Shown: positions 30,112 through 40,286 of the stretch, piece after piece
How the letters are laid out: each line of letters starts with the position of its first letter
Numbering within the stretch: the stretch's first letter is position 1
DNA from: Lactuca virosa
Lineage: Eukaryota; Streptophyta; Magnoliopsida; Asterales; Asteraceae
Direction: 5' to 3'
Length of the DNA: 64,000 nt
NCBI GenBank assembly: GCA_928212115.1
Contig: CAKMRJ010003334.1
Coordinates: 95,357,397-95,421,396, forward strand
Made by a program: the position numbers and the translations under genes
The notes under the pieces: generated by a model
What the model was told of the DNA's origin: nothing
Databases searched by the model: none
The model's input: only the letters and a program-made list of their open reading frames with translations

Positions 30112-32156
30112 TAACGTTTTCGCTCATTCAGATTTTTCATGTATCTTTGATTTCTTTGGCGTTTCTGTTCAGCTAACTCCTTCTGAGATTTGTGAATATT
30201 GAAGCTTGATTTTGGCTTCTCCTTTTGAGTTTCGGCAGTCTTGGAAGGAACATTCGGTGTTTTCTTTGGTTCTTCAGGTATCTCTTTTGTTCCACTTGTG
30301 CTTGGTTTGTCAAAACTTGAGGGTTTGTTGATGGGTTCTGCAACGTATCTACCTTTTACCCTCCATGAGGTTTGCTCCGATAAGCCGATGGTTTCGTCTG
30401 CGTTATCAATAGGGGCTGACCAGAAATAATCGTCGCACCCTTCAGCATTGTCTTTGTCGACCAAGATTTTCAATTCTGCTGTTTGTTTTGCAGTGACCCC
30501 TGTAACAGCATATACCTGATTTGGCACAGTTTGAACCTTTTGATAAACCATTGCTTTCTCTTTGAGTTTCTGTGGCTTGTCCTTTGACAGGCGAGCGTAT
30601 TCAACCGAGTTTTCAGATATGAGGGGTTTCTCATTCTCGGTTTCGCTTTTCATAAACTCAGAACAATCAACCACGTCTTCTACCGAGATTTCGCTCATCT
30701 CACTTTCCTCATCAAATTCAGACGTATTTTCTATATTCATTTTATGTTCTGAAATTAATTTGGCGTTAGACGAGTCAAATGATTGAATGGTCTCGGACTT
30801 AATTTTTAACCTATCATTTTCATCTAAAAGATTTTTGAGCATACACTTATGTTCCTTAGAGTCAATGAAGGTCTCTATCTTGTCCAGTCCGATTTTATAA
30901 GCGATGGATGTCTCTTCTGAGGACATTATGGATTCACATTCAGCGATGACCTCATCCTCCTTAAATTCAAGGAAGGGTAAGATCATCTTATGAATCTTTT
31001 TCCCTATTTCACAACTTAAGTGCAACTGAGCAATATTTGTATATAAGCGTTTAGCAATTAAACAAAAAACATTCCTTTGTTTCAAAAACTTTAAATTGTC
31101 TCGTTGCAAATAAATAATTTCATCCCTAGCCCTATTTAACTCCGTCTCCTTCAGCTCAATCCACATCCTTCTCTCCTCACTCTTTGAAGACACCCTGCTG
31201 AGTTGGTCAGTTAGGTTAGAGTTCGCTAAGCGAGTTTGCATGAGACTACCACTTAAGTTAGAAAATTTAAATTTTAATTCATTTAATTCTTCTTCATAAT
31301 TTGTTACTGGAACTTTAAGTGATTCAAGGATGGATTGTACCTTTTTGATCAGCCGATCACAGTCGTTGATCTTCTCACTCACGGGCTTGGCTGCAAAGCA
31401 CTTGTCCTCAGTTAGGTTCGGCTCCTTACTCGCACTTTCGGTTGGTCTACCAGCTGTAACCATCAAACATTTTCCAGCCGAACCTGTATCCTTCGCCACA
31501 TAAGCTCTTCCATGTGTGGGCTTTCTCACTTCTTCATCCTCAGAATCGGTTGACCAGACTTCAACGCCACCGAACTCATCTTCATCCGCATTTTCCTGCA
31601 CAATCAAGGCATTCATTGAACTGTTAGTTGCCTTCTTTTTCTTGATCTCTTCCAACTTTCGCATGTAATACGCCTCATCATCTTCACCATCTCTTTTCTC
31701 AGCCATCTTCCTCAGCATGCAATCTTTGGCAAAGTGGTTCTTGCCATGACAGTAATTGCAGTCGAATCCAGAGTCTCCTGCAAGCTTGCTCTCCTTCTTG
31801 TCGTCATCCTTTTGAGAAGTATTCTTCGCTTCATCTTTCACCTTCTCAGAACTGTAACTTCCCTGCCAGTTTCGGTTCTTATTGACAGGGAACTTCTTTC
31901 GTGCAAACCTTTTTGGATTGGTGACCATCATTGCATACTCTTCGCTTGTAAGGTCACACTCAGACATATCTGACTCCTCCTCTTCTTCTGCAACACTTTT
32001 GCCTTTTGAGACAAGGGCCAACGATCCCACACCCGAAACTACCTTCGCCTCCTTGGTTACCACACTCTCATGGGATTTAAGTATGCCCACAAGTTTCGCT
32101 AGTGAGTAAGATTTAATTGTTCGTGAGCTTTCACTGTTGAAACCACTGCCATCCAT
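30042..32156 (-). CDS. Sirevirus-type Gag, zinc knuckle and long extension
   Basis: The 704-residue frame has a CCHC knuckle, CNYCHGKNHFAKDC (133-146), after a basic segment RFARKKFPVNKNR. A short acidic region follows, then a long coiled-coil-like portion (about 280-460: NEL.FKFSNLSGSL, LTDQLSRVSSKSEERRMWIELKETEL, split here) and a Ser/Glu/Lys-rich tail. Long Gag proteins with coiled coils are usual in Sireviruses. It continues the capsid part encoded at 32099-32751 through a frame change. Confidence 0.8.
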   Translation of the reverse strand: MDGSGFNSESSRTIKSYSLAKLVGILKSHESVVTKEAKVVSGVGSLALVSKGKSVAEEEEESDMSECDLTSEEYAMMVTNPKRFARKKFPVNKNRNWQGSYSSEKVKDEAKNTSQKDDDKKESKLAGDSGFDCNYCHGKNHFAKDCMLRKMAEKRDGEDDEAYYMRKLEEIKKKKATNSSMNALIVQENADEDEFGGVEVWSTDSEDEEVRKPTHGRAYVAKDTGSAGKCLMVTAGRPTESASKEPNLTEDKCFAAKPVSEKINDCDRLIKKVQSILESLKVPVTNYEEELNELKFKFSNLSGSLMQTRLANSNLTDQLSRVSSKSEERRMWIELKETELNRARDEIIYLQRDNLKFLKQRNVFCLIAKRLYTNIAQLHLSCEIGKKIHKMILPFLEFKEDEVIAECESIMSSEETSIAYKIGLDKIETFIDSKEHKCMLKNLLDENDRLKIKSETIQSFDSSNAKLISEHKMNIENTSEFDEESEMSEISVEDVVDCSEFMKSETENEKPLISENSVEYARLSKDKPQKLKEKAMVYQKVQTVPNQVYAVTGVTAKQTAELKILVDKDNAEGCDDYFWSAPIDNADETIGLSEQTSWRVKGRYVAEPINKPSSFDKPSTSGTKEIPEEPKKTPNVPSKTAETQKEKPKSSFNIHKSQKELAEQKRQRNQRYMKNLNERKRYWQSQNPNYVPSKKESLPKKRKS

Positions 32157-32515
32157 TCTGGTCTCAAACCATTCATGAAGGTTACCTTTTGCTCGATCAA
32201 TTTTCTTTCTATACCATGCTTGATCATCTTGCTAAGGAGATGATTGAAGCGATCGAAGGTTTGTATCAGTTTCTCTTCAGGTTTCTGTTCGAAAACTCCA
32301 AATTCTGAGAGCAGCAAGGTTTGAATAGAGTGTTCTAGATCTTCATCGGTTGAGTAAAGTTCCTTCAACCTATCCCAGATTTCTTTAGCCGTCGTGCATG
32401 AACCAACTAACCGAAAAGTGTCAGATTGCAGAGCGAATCTGATCATTCTCATGGCCTTCACATTACATAGCAACTTGTCCTTTTCATCCTGTGGCATCTT
32501 ATCTACGTCCGCCAC
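32099..32515 (-). CDS. Gag capsid core (UBN2-type)
   Basis: The 138-residue frame contains FALQSDTFRLVGSCTTAKEI, then WDRLKELYSTDEDLE, QTFDRFNHLLSKMIKHG and FMNGLRPEW. These are the conserved helices of copia Gag (A-x-E-I/M-W-D-x-L, F-x-x-x-x-N-x-L and F-x-x-x-L-P/R-x-x-W). It overlaps the N-terminal piece (32503-32751) and the downstream Gag piece at both ends in other frames. Confidence 0.85.
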   Translation of the reverse strand: MADVDKMPQDEKDKLLCNVKAMRMIRFALQSDTFRLVGSCTTAKEIWDRLKELYSTDEDLEHSIQTLLLSEFGVFEQKPEEKLIQTFDRFNHLLSKMIKHGIERKLIEQKVTFMNGLRPEWMAVVSTVKAHEQLNLTH

Positions 32516-32751
32516 AAGCTTATTATATTCTTTTGAGTCTTCACTGTCGTGTTCGTTCCAGAGTGAACAAACGGCCCAAGCGTGATAGCTTCCCAGATGA
32601 GATAACCATTATCTTCAGATCCAACCACGTAATCTTCAAAGTGATGCGCCCATACTTCATAGTCTTGAGTGTAAAGAATGGGAACCCTTGTAGTGGATCC
32701 AATGCTGTTAGAGATGTTGATGGGATTAGTTTGAGAATCTTCGTGAGACAT
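32503..32751 (-). CDS. Gag N-terminus
   Basis: The frame begins MSHEDSQTN at 32751, about 175 bases after the primer site, and continues RVPILYTQDYEVWAHHFEDY, the usual copia Gag opening in which F/Y-x-x-W precedes the first capsid helices. A frame change after IISLWRT separates it from 32099-32515. The start is chosen because it is the first ATG after the leader and gives the family motif. Confidence 0.8.
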   Translation of the reverse strand: MSHEDSQTNPINISNSIGSTTRVPILYTQDYEVWAHHFEDYVVGSEDNGYLIWEAITLGPFVHSGTNTTVKTQKNIISLWRT

Positions 32752-32926
32752 GGTGAGCCTTTCCTTAGAACCGCTAGAATCAGACCTGTAAACTTGAGAT
32801 TAGGGTTTTATCAAACACAAGAGTTACCGTCGACAGGAAGAAGACGGCTTCTTTATATTCGATAAAAGCGGAAACCCTAAAGAATTCTTAATACGGAAGG
32901 AATGTGTATTGATCACACAGTCTCCT

Positions 32927-32939
32927 GCTCTGATACCAA
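32927..32939 (-). other. Primer binding site of Sirevirus-like element
   Basis: On the minus strand TTGGTATCAGAGC follows the LTR end by one base and matches initiator Met-tRNA. Confidence 0.9.
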
Positions 32940-32940
32940 T

Positions 32941-33248
32941 TGTTAGAACAAAGTTCTAGTAGGATCGATAGATTCTAAGCAGAAAAACAATTAAAGACGT
33001 AATGATGAACACAGGAATGGTTTAACTGATGTCGAATGATTAAACTTTAACACCTCAGAAGAGCTCGATTAAGAACTTCGACTGTAGAGGTGTTTAGGGT
33101 TACAAAGCAATAATAACTATAATCACGTTCGTTTCTAAGGCATACATGCATGCACTATTTATAGCAAAACCCTATAATAATCACGGATGGACAGGCCCAA
33201 TCCGGATATACAATACTAAGCCCATGACGCAACATAACATACCCAACA
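32941..33248 (-). repeat. 5' LTR of Sirevirus-like element
   Basis: This 308 bp LTR differs from the 3' LTR at 4 positions and is followed on the plus strand by the ATTTT duplication. A TATAAATAGTGC box on the minus strand near 33155-33166 is a likely promoter. Confidence 0.92.
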
Positions 33249-33406
33249 ATTTTTATAGTAAGTAAATACATCTTAGTTATCATCGTACAATGAATGAGAA
33301 GGTAAAAGAGCGACAAGTTGCGTCGCTACTAAGCCTTTTGTATGGAAAGTCTTCTTTTGAAAACTACACCCATAGATCTAGGGGATATAACAATTTTATG
33401 AATGAT

Positions 33407-34053
33407 CTATTGTACTCTACTAAGAAGCTCCACCGCATTCGGTGCAAGAAAACCAAACGTATCAAATGCAGATGGTATGAACACGTGTTGATTTTCCATG
33501 CACGGTTTCTCATGTTTGGTGACCTTGCATGTAGCAGCTTTTAATGCAGCATGTCCCGCCGTGAAACCCTCAACCCTCAAGACAACTAAGAGAGAGATGG
33601 ACACCCCGTAAGGTCCACACATGCGTGTTTCCCTCCAACCCATCCAAAAATCAAAACGTCAGCTGGTCTAACGGTTGACCTTCCTTCTGTCGGATCAGTC
33701 AGGAAATTTACAGCAGCCTCTTTCTTGGCGGAAATCCCGGCACACTTTAATATGTCGACCAAAACATCCCTAACCATATTGTGCCTGTATTTGAACCATG
33801 AGAGTTCTTTGCAATGAACTGTATGCTCTCCAAAAGAGTCCAAACATGCCTTGCGACACACCAGACATATCTCCTCGGCTGGGAATATTGGAATCATGAC
33901 TCGATATTTAAGGATGGTACGATACTCCACAGGAGACATATGTTGGCCCAACCCATCTATAGGGATAGCTAGAAGAAAATCTTGATCATGTTGTGCACAT
34001 AAACATTGGAAAACTGCTTTTTGCCGAGCTGTCATGTGGAAATGCACTTCCAT
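33407..34053 (-). pseudogene. Relic of non-LTR element C-terminal domain (restriction-like endonuclease type)
   Basis: Two overlapping frames (34053-33586 and 33643-33407) join into one protein after a frame change near 33600. The first contains a zinc-knuckle-like CLVCRKACLDSFGEHTVHC, then KYRHNMVRDVL, RPADVLIFGW and KHACVDLTG. The order C-x2-C...H-x4-C, RHN, P-x-D...D resembles the restriction-like endonuclease domain that follows RT in early-branching non-LTR retrotransposons. The second frame adds AALKAATCKVTKHEKPC and HVFIPSAFDTFGFLAP. Similar plant proteins are often annotated as RT zinc-binding proteins. No RT is present here, so this is a 5'-truncated or captured fragment. Confidence 0.55.
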
Positions 34054-34106
34054 ATCTTGAGCAATTTTATTAAAAAAGGCACTCGCCAGTGTATTCTGGG
34101 ATTTAG

Positions 34107-34868
34107 TGTTGGATTAGGTGTCTAAGTTCATAACTATTTCTGGAATGTACTTGACCCGATTAGCATGGTCCATTTGGGTTGCATGGCATTGCAATACTTG
34201 GATAGACCAAAATGAGAGAAAGGACACTTAAGATTATAAATATTATAAGTTCTAATCCATATAATAATATTATTTTAATTATATTGATCAAAGAATTAAT
34301 TTGGAATTAATTAAGTGATCAAAAGAGACTAATTAAATATATGGGTTTGATTGTGTAAATCATCTATTCTTGTATAGTGGGCTAATGATCCATGGTTTGT
34401 ATGGATTGGGTTAAAACCCATAAGGTGCTCCATGGATAGTCCATGGAGGTTACAAACCCATGGATCATGGAATATGGAAAGCCATGACAATTAGGGTTTA
34501 CATGGTGTAACCCTACTTGTGCCACAACTATATAAAGAACCCTATGCAAGCAAAATCGTACACTACTTGACAAGTGAGAGGGCAATCGATTTTGCGCTTA
34601 GTGAACTTCTCTCAAGGTTATTCAAGGTTGAGTGTGTGTGAGACATTTGAGGCACCACTTGAGGTGTAGGCTCACAAGTTCTCAAGGATCCAAACTACAA
34701 AAGGTATGTTCTTCTTCTAGCATTTATGTTTAAAAGTTCCCCATGCTATGCTAGATAGGTGAAGAACCTTGGAAAATCAATTTTACATGTATCATAGTAA
34801 AACATAGATCCAAGGTTTCTAGGGTTGCATGTACACCATAGGAGTGTTAGAATGCTCAAAACCCAACA
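34107..34868 (+). repeat. Copia LTR (stub element)
   Basis: This 762 bp LTR has TGTTGG...CCCAACA ends and is related to the LTRs at 36699-37453 and 43555-44307 (shared GGTGTCTAAGT start and AACATAGATCCAAGGTTTCT near the end), though clearly diverged. It is immediately followed by a Met-tRNA primer site, so it is the 5' LTR of an element whose body is lost. Confidence 0.8.
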
Positions 34869-34869
34869 G

Positions 34870-34882
34870 TGGTATCAGAGCC
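34870..34882 (+). other. Primer binding site next to LTR stub
   Basis: TGGTATCAGAGCC directly follows the LTR. Right after it a 30-base segment with GCTAAGC.GAAACTTAGAAAAAT is duplicated in tandem, and then gypsy LTR-like sequence begins. Confidence 0.8.
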
Positions 34883-34939
34883 TACTGCTAAGCTGAAACT
34901 TAGAAAAATCTACTGCTAAGCGGAAACTTAGAAAAATCA

Positions 34940-35786
34940 TAACTTCCTCATACGAAGTCAGATTTGGCGTTCTTTTTATCAAAATTCTCGGTTTAACAAA
35001 ATTACTACGACTTTCATTTAGTCACCAAGGCTAAAAAGTAGTTTATCAAAAACTCACTTTTTACGTCATTCGGGCACCGTGTCGGTTTTGTCGCGGATCT
35101 TCGATTGGTCATAACTTCTTCGTATAACTCGGATTTCGATGAGGTTTTCGCCTAAATGTTTCTAACGTGAATTCTTTACAACTCTCCATAATAAATTTAC
35201 TTATTCAATTTTATATTTTCGTTAATTTTGATATTTTGCCTAATGTTCGGAATCTCATAAGACTTCCAAAACATTTTGGATGATTCTAAACATAGTTTTA
35301 CTTCATTTCTAGTAAAAACTATTCGGTTAGAACTAAATACTCATAATTATATAATATTTCATAATATTATTCACTTTTAAAATTACATAACACGATAACC
35401 GAACGTGTATGTTACATGATTCTGGATCTACAAGCTCAAGCCACACCAAAGCAACCTCCAAGTGTTCTTCTTCCTTCAAATCACCAAAAACCACCAAAAC
35501 TCACTTTCAAGCTCAAATATCACAAGTGGCCATTAGGGTTTCGTTCTTAGGGTTTAGAGAGGTGTAGGTTGGTCATAAGGAAGTACAAGGGTGTCATAAG
35601 TTGTTTAAATAGGGCACAAACCCTAAAAATTAGGGTTTGCCCATGCATAGCGTGCGCCCAGCGTACGTGGGTGCCTCCGCATCCAACCCTCAAGCCAATA
35701 CGCCCAACGTACTCGTCTAAGGACCAAATTGGAAAGCTTTCTAAAATGAAGGGCTTAAAGGGAAAAACCTGAAATGCAGTGTTACA
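34940..35786 (-). repeat. 3' LTR of minus-strand gypsy relic
   Basis: On the minus strand TGTAACACTGC starts at 35786, right after a GTGGGGGAGAATT polypurine tract, marking the LTR start. It includes the CCCAGCGTACG motif and a TATTTAAAC-like promoter segment near 35605. The far end near 34940 is uncertain because it merges with the copia LTR stub. Confidence 0.6.
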
Positions 35787-35800
35787 ATTCTCCCCCACTT
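35787..35800 (-). other. Polypurine tract of minus-strand gypsy relic
   Basis: The minus strand reads AAGTGGGGGAGAAT directly before the LTR start, the same tract as in the plus-strand gypsy at 10970-10983. Confidence 0.8.
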
Positions 35801-35908
35801 GAATCAGACTTTGTCCTCAAAGTCCTCTGTTGCAAATAACTCTGGGTAATGCTCCCTCATCTTATTCTCCGGCTCCCACGTCCATTCTGAACCTTTTCGA
35901 TGTTGCCA

Positions 35909-36109
35909 CTAGACTTTCACCAACTCAACAACCTTGTTCCTTAAGGTTTTCCGGTCAAGAATCGCCACCATTCTCTCGATATAATTCAGGCGATCATCCA
36001 CCTGAATATCCTCCAATAGAACCACTACGGAATCATCAACCATACATTTCCGCATCTGAGAGACATGAAATATTATATAGATCTGACTAAGCTCCTTGGG
36101 AAGATCCAA
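35909..36109 (-). pseudogene. Gypsy post-integrase/chromodomain-proximal relic
   Basis: The frame has FHVSQMRKCMVDDSVVVLLEDIQ and INYIER.VAILDRK-like sequence, the stretch linking integrase and chromodomain in plant chromoviruses. The long motif is cited only in parts: FHVSQMRKC, DDSVVVLLEDIQ, VAILDRKTLRNK. Sequence after it is interrupted. Confidence 0.8.
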
Positions 36110-36369
36110 GCGATAAACAACCGGCCCATTCGGGCCAAAATCTTGAAAGGACCAATGTACCTGGGGCCCAACTTACCCCTCTTCCTGAATCGGATGACAC
36201 ATTTCCAAGGCTACACCTTCAGGAGAACCATATCCCCAACGTGAAACTCTAGGTCTAATCGACGCTTGTCAGCATAGCTCTTCTGCCAACTCTGTGTTGT
36301 CTGAAGTCTACTCCGAGCCTGCTGAATCAACTCGGTAGTCTTGAGCACCACTTCGGTACTCCCCATGAC

Positions 36370-36624
36370 TCACTGACCGACCTCACCCCTGCATATCAGG
36401 GTCCTGCATTTCCTCCCATAGACCATCTCAAAAGGAGTTCGATCGATGCTAGTGTGATAATTGGTTTTATACGAAAACTCTGCCAAAGGGAGATACGTAT
36501 CCCAACTCCCACCGAAATCCAATACACATGCCCGATGCGTATCCTCCAATGTATGGATAGTCCGCTCACTCTGTTTGTCGGTCCGCAGGTGGAAAGTCGT
36601 GTTGAAATGAAGACGAGTACCCAA
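36370..36624 (-). pseudogene. Gypsy integrase C-terminal core relic
   Basis: LHFNTTFHLRTDKQSERTIH is a mutated form of the plant gypsy integrase motif with S-x-A-(Y/F)-H-P-Q-T-D-G-Q-S-E-R-T. The next part reads WDTYLPLAEFSYKTNYHTSI and PFEMVYGRKCRT, also diagnostic. It begins about 75 bases from the copia insertion. Confidence 0.85.
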
Positions 36625-36698
36625 CTCCTCATGGAAAGTCTACTCACTCTATCTGTCGGGCACCCCATATCGTGCCACGACTTCCCTAATATAAATGT

Positions 36699-37453
36699 TG
36701 TTGGATAAGGTGTCTAAGTCCGTAACTATATTTGGTATGAACTTGAACCGACCCGGCATGATCCATTTGGGTTGCACTTCACCTAACAATTCGTATAGAT
36801 ATACTTTTGAGAATAAGATGTTTATGATCTATTAATATATTATAAGTTATAATATATTAATATGAAATCATATTATTTAATTGGTGTTGATCAATAATTG
36901 ATTTTGGAATTAATTTAAAGATCAAAAGAGGCTAATTAAATATGGACTCTTACATATATATGGATTGGGCTAAGATTTATTTAGGATGGGCTAAGAGTAT
37001 ATGGAAGTCCATGGATAGTCCATGGAGCTTTTAACCCATGGATCCTAGGTAAATGAAGAGTCATGGGTATTAGGGTGTAACCCTAATCCTCCATAGTATA
37101 TAAAGAGATCCTTGGTTCTAGAATTGGCACTAGTGTGTGTGAGAAACAAGAGTGGGCCGATTTTAGAGAGCATCATATTCTCTCAAGTATTTCCAAGTTG
37201 TTTTTGGGTGATATGTGACACCATTTGAGGCATCCACACTATTGGTTCTAGGCTCTAAAACTCCAAGCAATCAACCACAAAAGAAAGGTATGTTATTCTA
37301 CTTAAAGTTTTGTGTTACATGTTCCCCATAACATGCTAGTTAGGTTGTAAACCTTGGAAATCAAATTTGCATGTATTTTAGAGAAAACATAGATCCAAGG
37401 TTTCTAGGGTTGCATGTACACCATAGGAGTGTTAGAATGCTCAAAACCCAACA
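36699..37453 (+). repeat. 5' LTR of nested copia element
   Basis: This 755 bp LTR with TGTTGG...CCAACA ends contains a TATATAAAG box at about 37098-37106, a likely promoter. Confidence 0.92.
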
Positions 37454-37454
37454 G

Positions 37455-37467
37455 TGGTATCAGAGCC
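37455..37467 (+). other. Primer binding site of nested copia element
   Basis: TGGTATCAGAGCC lies one base after the LTR and matches initiator Met-tRNA. Confidence 0.9.
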
Positions 37468-38968
37468 TAGGTTTGTTTTCTTGATACTTGATGCAAACTT
37501 GTTGAAAAAGCTCAAAAATATGCTATCTGCTGCATGAACTCGTCGAGTCCATGGGGGGACTCGACGAGTCCATGTGATAATTCATCCTACTCGTCGAGTA
37601 GGTTCTTGCACTCGACGAATAGGAGCCCCTGAATGCAGATTTTCGAGTTTTGCTGCTGGAAATAGACTAGAAACATTACCCTAAACTGTTTTTGTGTTTT
37701 AAAACTTGTTTTATTGTTGTGTGTATGTTATGTTATGCTAATTCATTTACAATGGCTAATATCAAAATTCCATGTTTTATATGTGTTAATATGATTCTTG
37801 AAATTTTGATATGAATGTTCATGTTCTTATGAGTTATGGTTAGATCATAGGAATTATTTGTTGAATTGTTTGATGATTGATTCTTGATCTTAATGCCTAA
37901 TGATGGAGTCCATAACTTGTCCTCAAGTTATGGATAACCAAAAGTCACTTCTTTAAAAGTGTCATTAAAGAATAAGAGGTTGCATAAAGTGAAGAGTCTT
38001 CACTTTAATGGACCATTAAACTCATAAGTTATGAAATGAAAAGTCTTGAATAGTTTCAATACTTGCCCTCAAGTTTGGAATTTGTAAAGTCTCACACATT
38101 AATACTTTAAATTCCAAATTGAACCTTAGTTTTTTAAAAGTTTAAAATTCAACCCTTATACTTCTATAATATTAAAAGTTTAATTATTATATATATGTAT
38201 AAGAATAAGTCGGTCTTACCGTTAGTAGGCCTCATTCACGAAGCCGGTCTATAAGGGGGTATAAGGTTGTTGCCTATAAAATGGCAGCTTAATGGGTGTC
38301 CACTCTCACCCACCGCTTCCTTGACTGGTGGAGGGTCGTTAGCCGAACGGGTAGGATAGGACCTTAATCCTCATTAAAAGTATAATGAAATTATAAAGTA
38401 ACTAAACCTTTATTAATTCCCAATCTTAGTTACTTTAGGAAAATGTGAATTAGTTGCTAACCCATGAAATTACACTCTGTACCTTACAAAGTAGTTAGTG
38501 GAGCGTGTGTGGTTAACCGGTACACTAACAAGGACTAGTAAGAGTGGCAAAGGGTAACTTGATTTTATAATAAATCGGTGGAGCGCGTGTGGTTAACCGG
38601 CACATCGATTAGGTGATAAAGTTGAGGGTACCAAGTCAATTTGCATGGTTATTCACACCTTGTTTGTGATCCTCGGCATCCCAGTCACAAACTTGAGAGG
38701 GCACAATCGAGATTCAAACATGCCATTGAAAGTTCAATGTATCTCAAAAGATCTAGGAGTTTCAAATCCAATTAAAACTTAATAATCTTTTCGTTTTATG
38801 GTGGAAATTGGTAAATCGTCATTTACCTACCTTCAACTATTTTATAACTTGGATTACGGCATCCCTCTTCCAGTTATAAATAGGTTGTTGGGTCCTAGCC
38901 TTAATATTTCATTTGGGTGACTTATTAAGGACTCTTTATCTAATAAAACTTGTCTTTCTTTCTTTCAG
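37468..38968 (+). other. Long untranslated leader of nested copia element
   Basis: 1.5 kb between primer site and gag contains no conserved frame. ACTCGTCGAGT/ACTCGACGAGT boxes occur at 37546-37620, like those in the unrelated gypsy LTRs. Two near-identical GTGGAGCG.GTGTGGTTAACCGG segments occur at 38496-38522 and 38578-38602. Confidence 0.6.
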
Positions 38969-40266
38969 ATGTCTTCCAACACTGTTACTGGCTCAAACCC
39001 TACAGGCTCCTTTTCCCTAATGAACTTGTGTGGGAAAGTCACTTTTGATGGTTCCAATTTCAATGAATGGATTAGGAACATCAGAATGATTACTCGCTAT
39101 GAGGGGAAGGAGTATGTCCTTGACAAAGAACTGAAGGTTGTTGATGAGTCGACTGCTACTCCTGAGGAGGTTTTGAGTACATTACCCATGAGAAAGATGC
39201 CACTAAGGTGTCTTGCATCATGTTGGCCACAATGACAGCAGAACTCCAGAAATCCTATGAAGATTTCTACCCTTTTGAGATGCACCAGGATCTGATGGAT
39301 AGGTACCATCAGAGTGCTCGTCAGGAGAGGTATGAAATCATTTCCTCCATGATAACAGCTAGGATGAAGGAGGGAGAATCCCTCACCGGTCACTTGCAGA
39401 AAATGCAAAGGTTCGTGGACCGGTTATTGAAGCTTAATGTGGACTTCCCTGAGGACATGGCGATTGACATCATTCTCCATTCCTTACCTCCAAGTTATGA
39501 TCAGTTTCGCATGACTTATCATATGAACAAGGAGGAAGTCACACTCAGCAAGCTTCAAGGACTTTTAAGGACCGCTGAAAGTGGCCTTAAAAGTACATCC
39601 GCTGTTACTCCTACTCCTACTACTGCCCCTGTTCTGGCAATTGGGCAAGGAAAGGGGAAGAAGAGGAAGACCCCTTTGAAGGGTACCAAGGGAAAGTCCC
39701 TTGATGGCTCCTCTTCAAGTGGAACCAAGAAAGGTTCCATTCCTCCTTCTTCAAACCCTAAAGAAGCACAGTGCTTCTACTGCCAGGAAAAGGGGCACTG
39801 GAAGCGAAGCTGCCCCAAATACTTGCAGGATGTAAGGGATGGGAAAGTTAAACCCACCCATGCATGTATTTATACTATATTGTCTAATAACTCATTGCGT
39901 TCTAACTCTTGGGTACTTGATACAGGTTGTGGTATTCACATTTGTACTGATTTGCAGGGCCTAAGAAGGAGTGAAGAAGTGGAGAACGGGAAGATAAACT
40001 TAATCATGGGCAATAGGAAAGCATCACATGTGACCAAGATTAGAGTTTATTCTTTATTTCTTAATAATGGGTTAACTTTAGATTTGAATAAATGTTGTTA
40101 CTCGTCAGAAATGGCGAGAAATATTATTTCCTTTCATAGTTTGTACAAGCAAGGATTCACATTTTCATTTGATAATAAAATTGGTGCTATTGATGCTTTT
40201 TATAATGATGTGTTTTATTTTAAAGCATTACCTTGTGATGGTGTATATGAAGCTGGAATGTTGTAG
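38969..40266 (+). pseudogene. Copia Gag and protease, frameshifted
   Basis: Gag begins MSSNTVTGS at 38969 with LCGKVTFDGSNFNEWIRNIR, the usual F-x-G-x-N-F-x-x-W opening. A frameshift near 39190-39210 moves into the next frame, which holds the gag core (TGHLQKMQRFVDRLLKLNVD), a CCHC knuckle CFYCQEKGHWKRSC at about 39768-39810, and protease site WVLDTGCGIHI (39913-39945; DTG triad). The frame continues through the protease and ends with a stop at 40264. Confidence 0.88.
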
Positions 40267-40286
40267 ATAATCTAGGAAATAATGTA

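Larger units (their letters stand above)
15742..33248 (-). mobile_element. Complete Sirevirus-like Ty1/copia element
   Basis: Two 308 bp LTRs (32941-33248 as 5', 15742-16049 as 3') differ at 4 positions. Both have TGTTAG...CCAACA ends and are flanked by perfect ATTTT duplications (15737-15741 and 33249-33253). On the minus strand the order is primer site, gag with zinc knuckle, protease, integrase, RT, RNase H, a repeat-rich spacer, a long env-position ORF, then the polypurine tract. That order, with an ORF after pol, is characteristic of Sireviruses. As assembled it is 17,507 bp, but 4.6 kb appear twice around a 13-N gap, so the true length is probably about 12.9 kb. The low LTR divergence suggests recent insertion. 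Confidence 0.9.
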
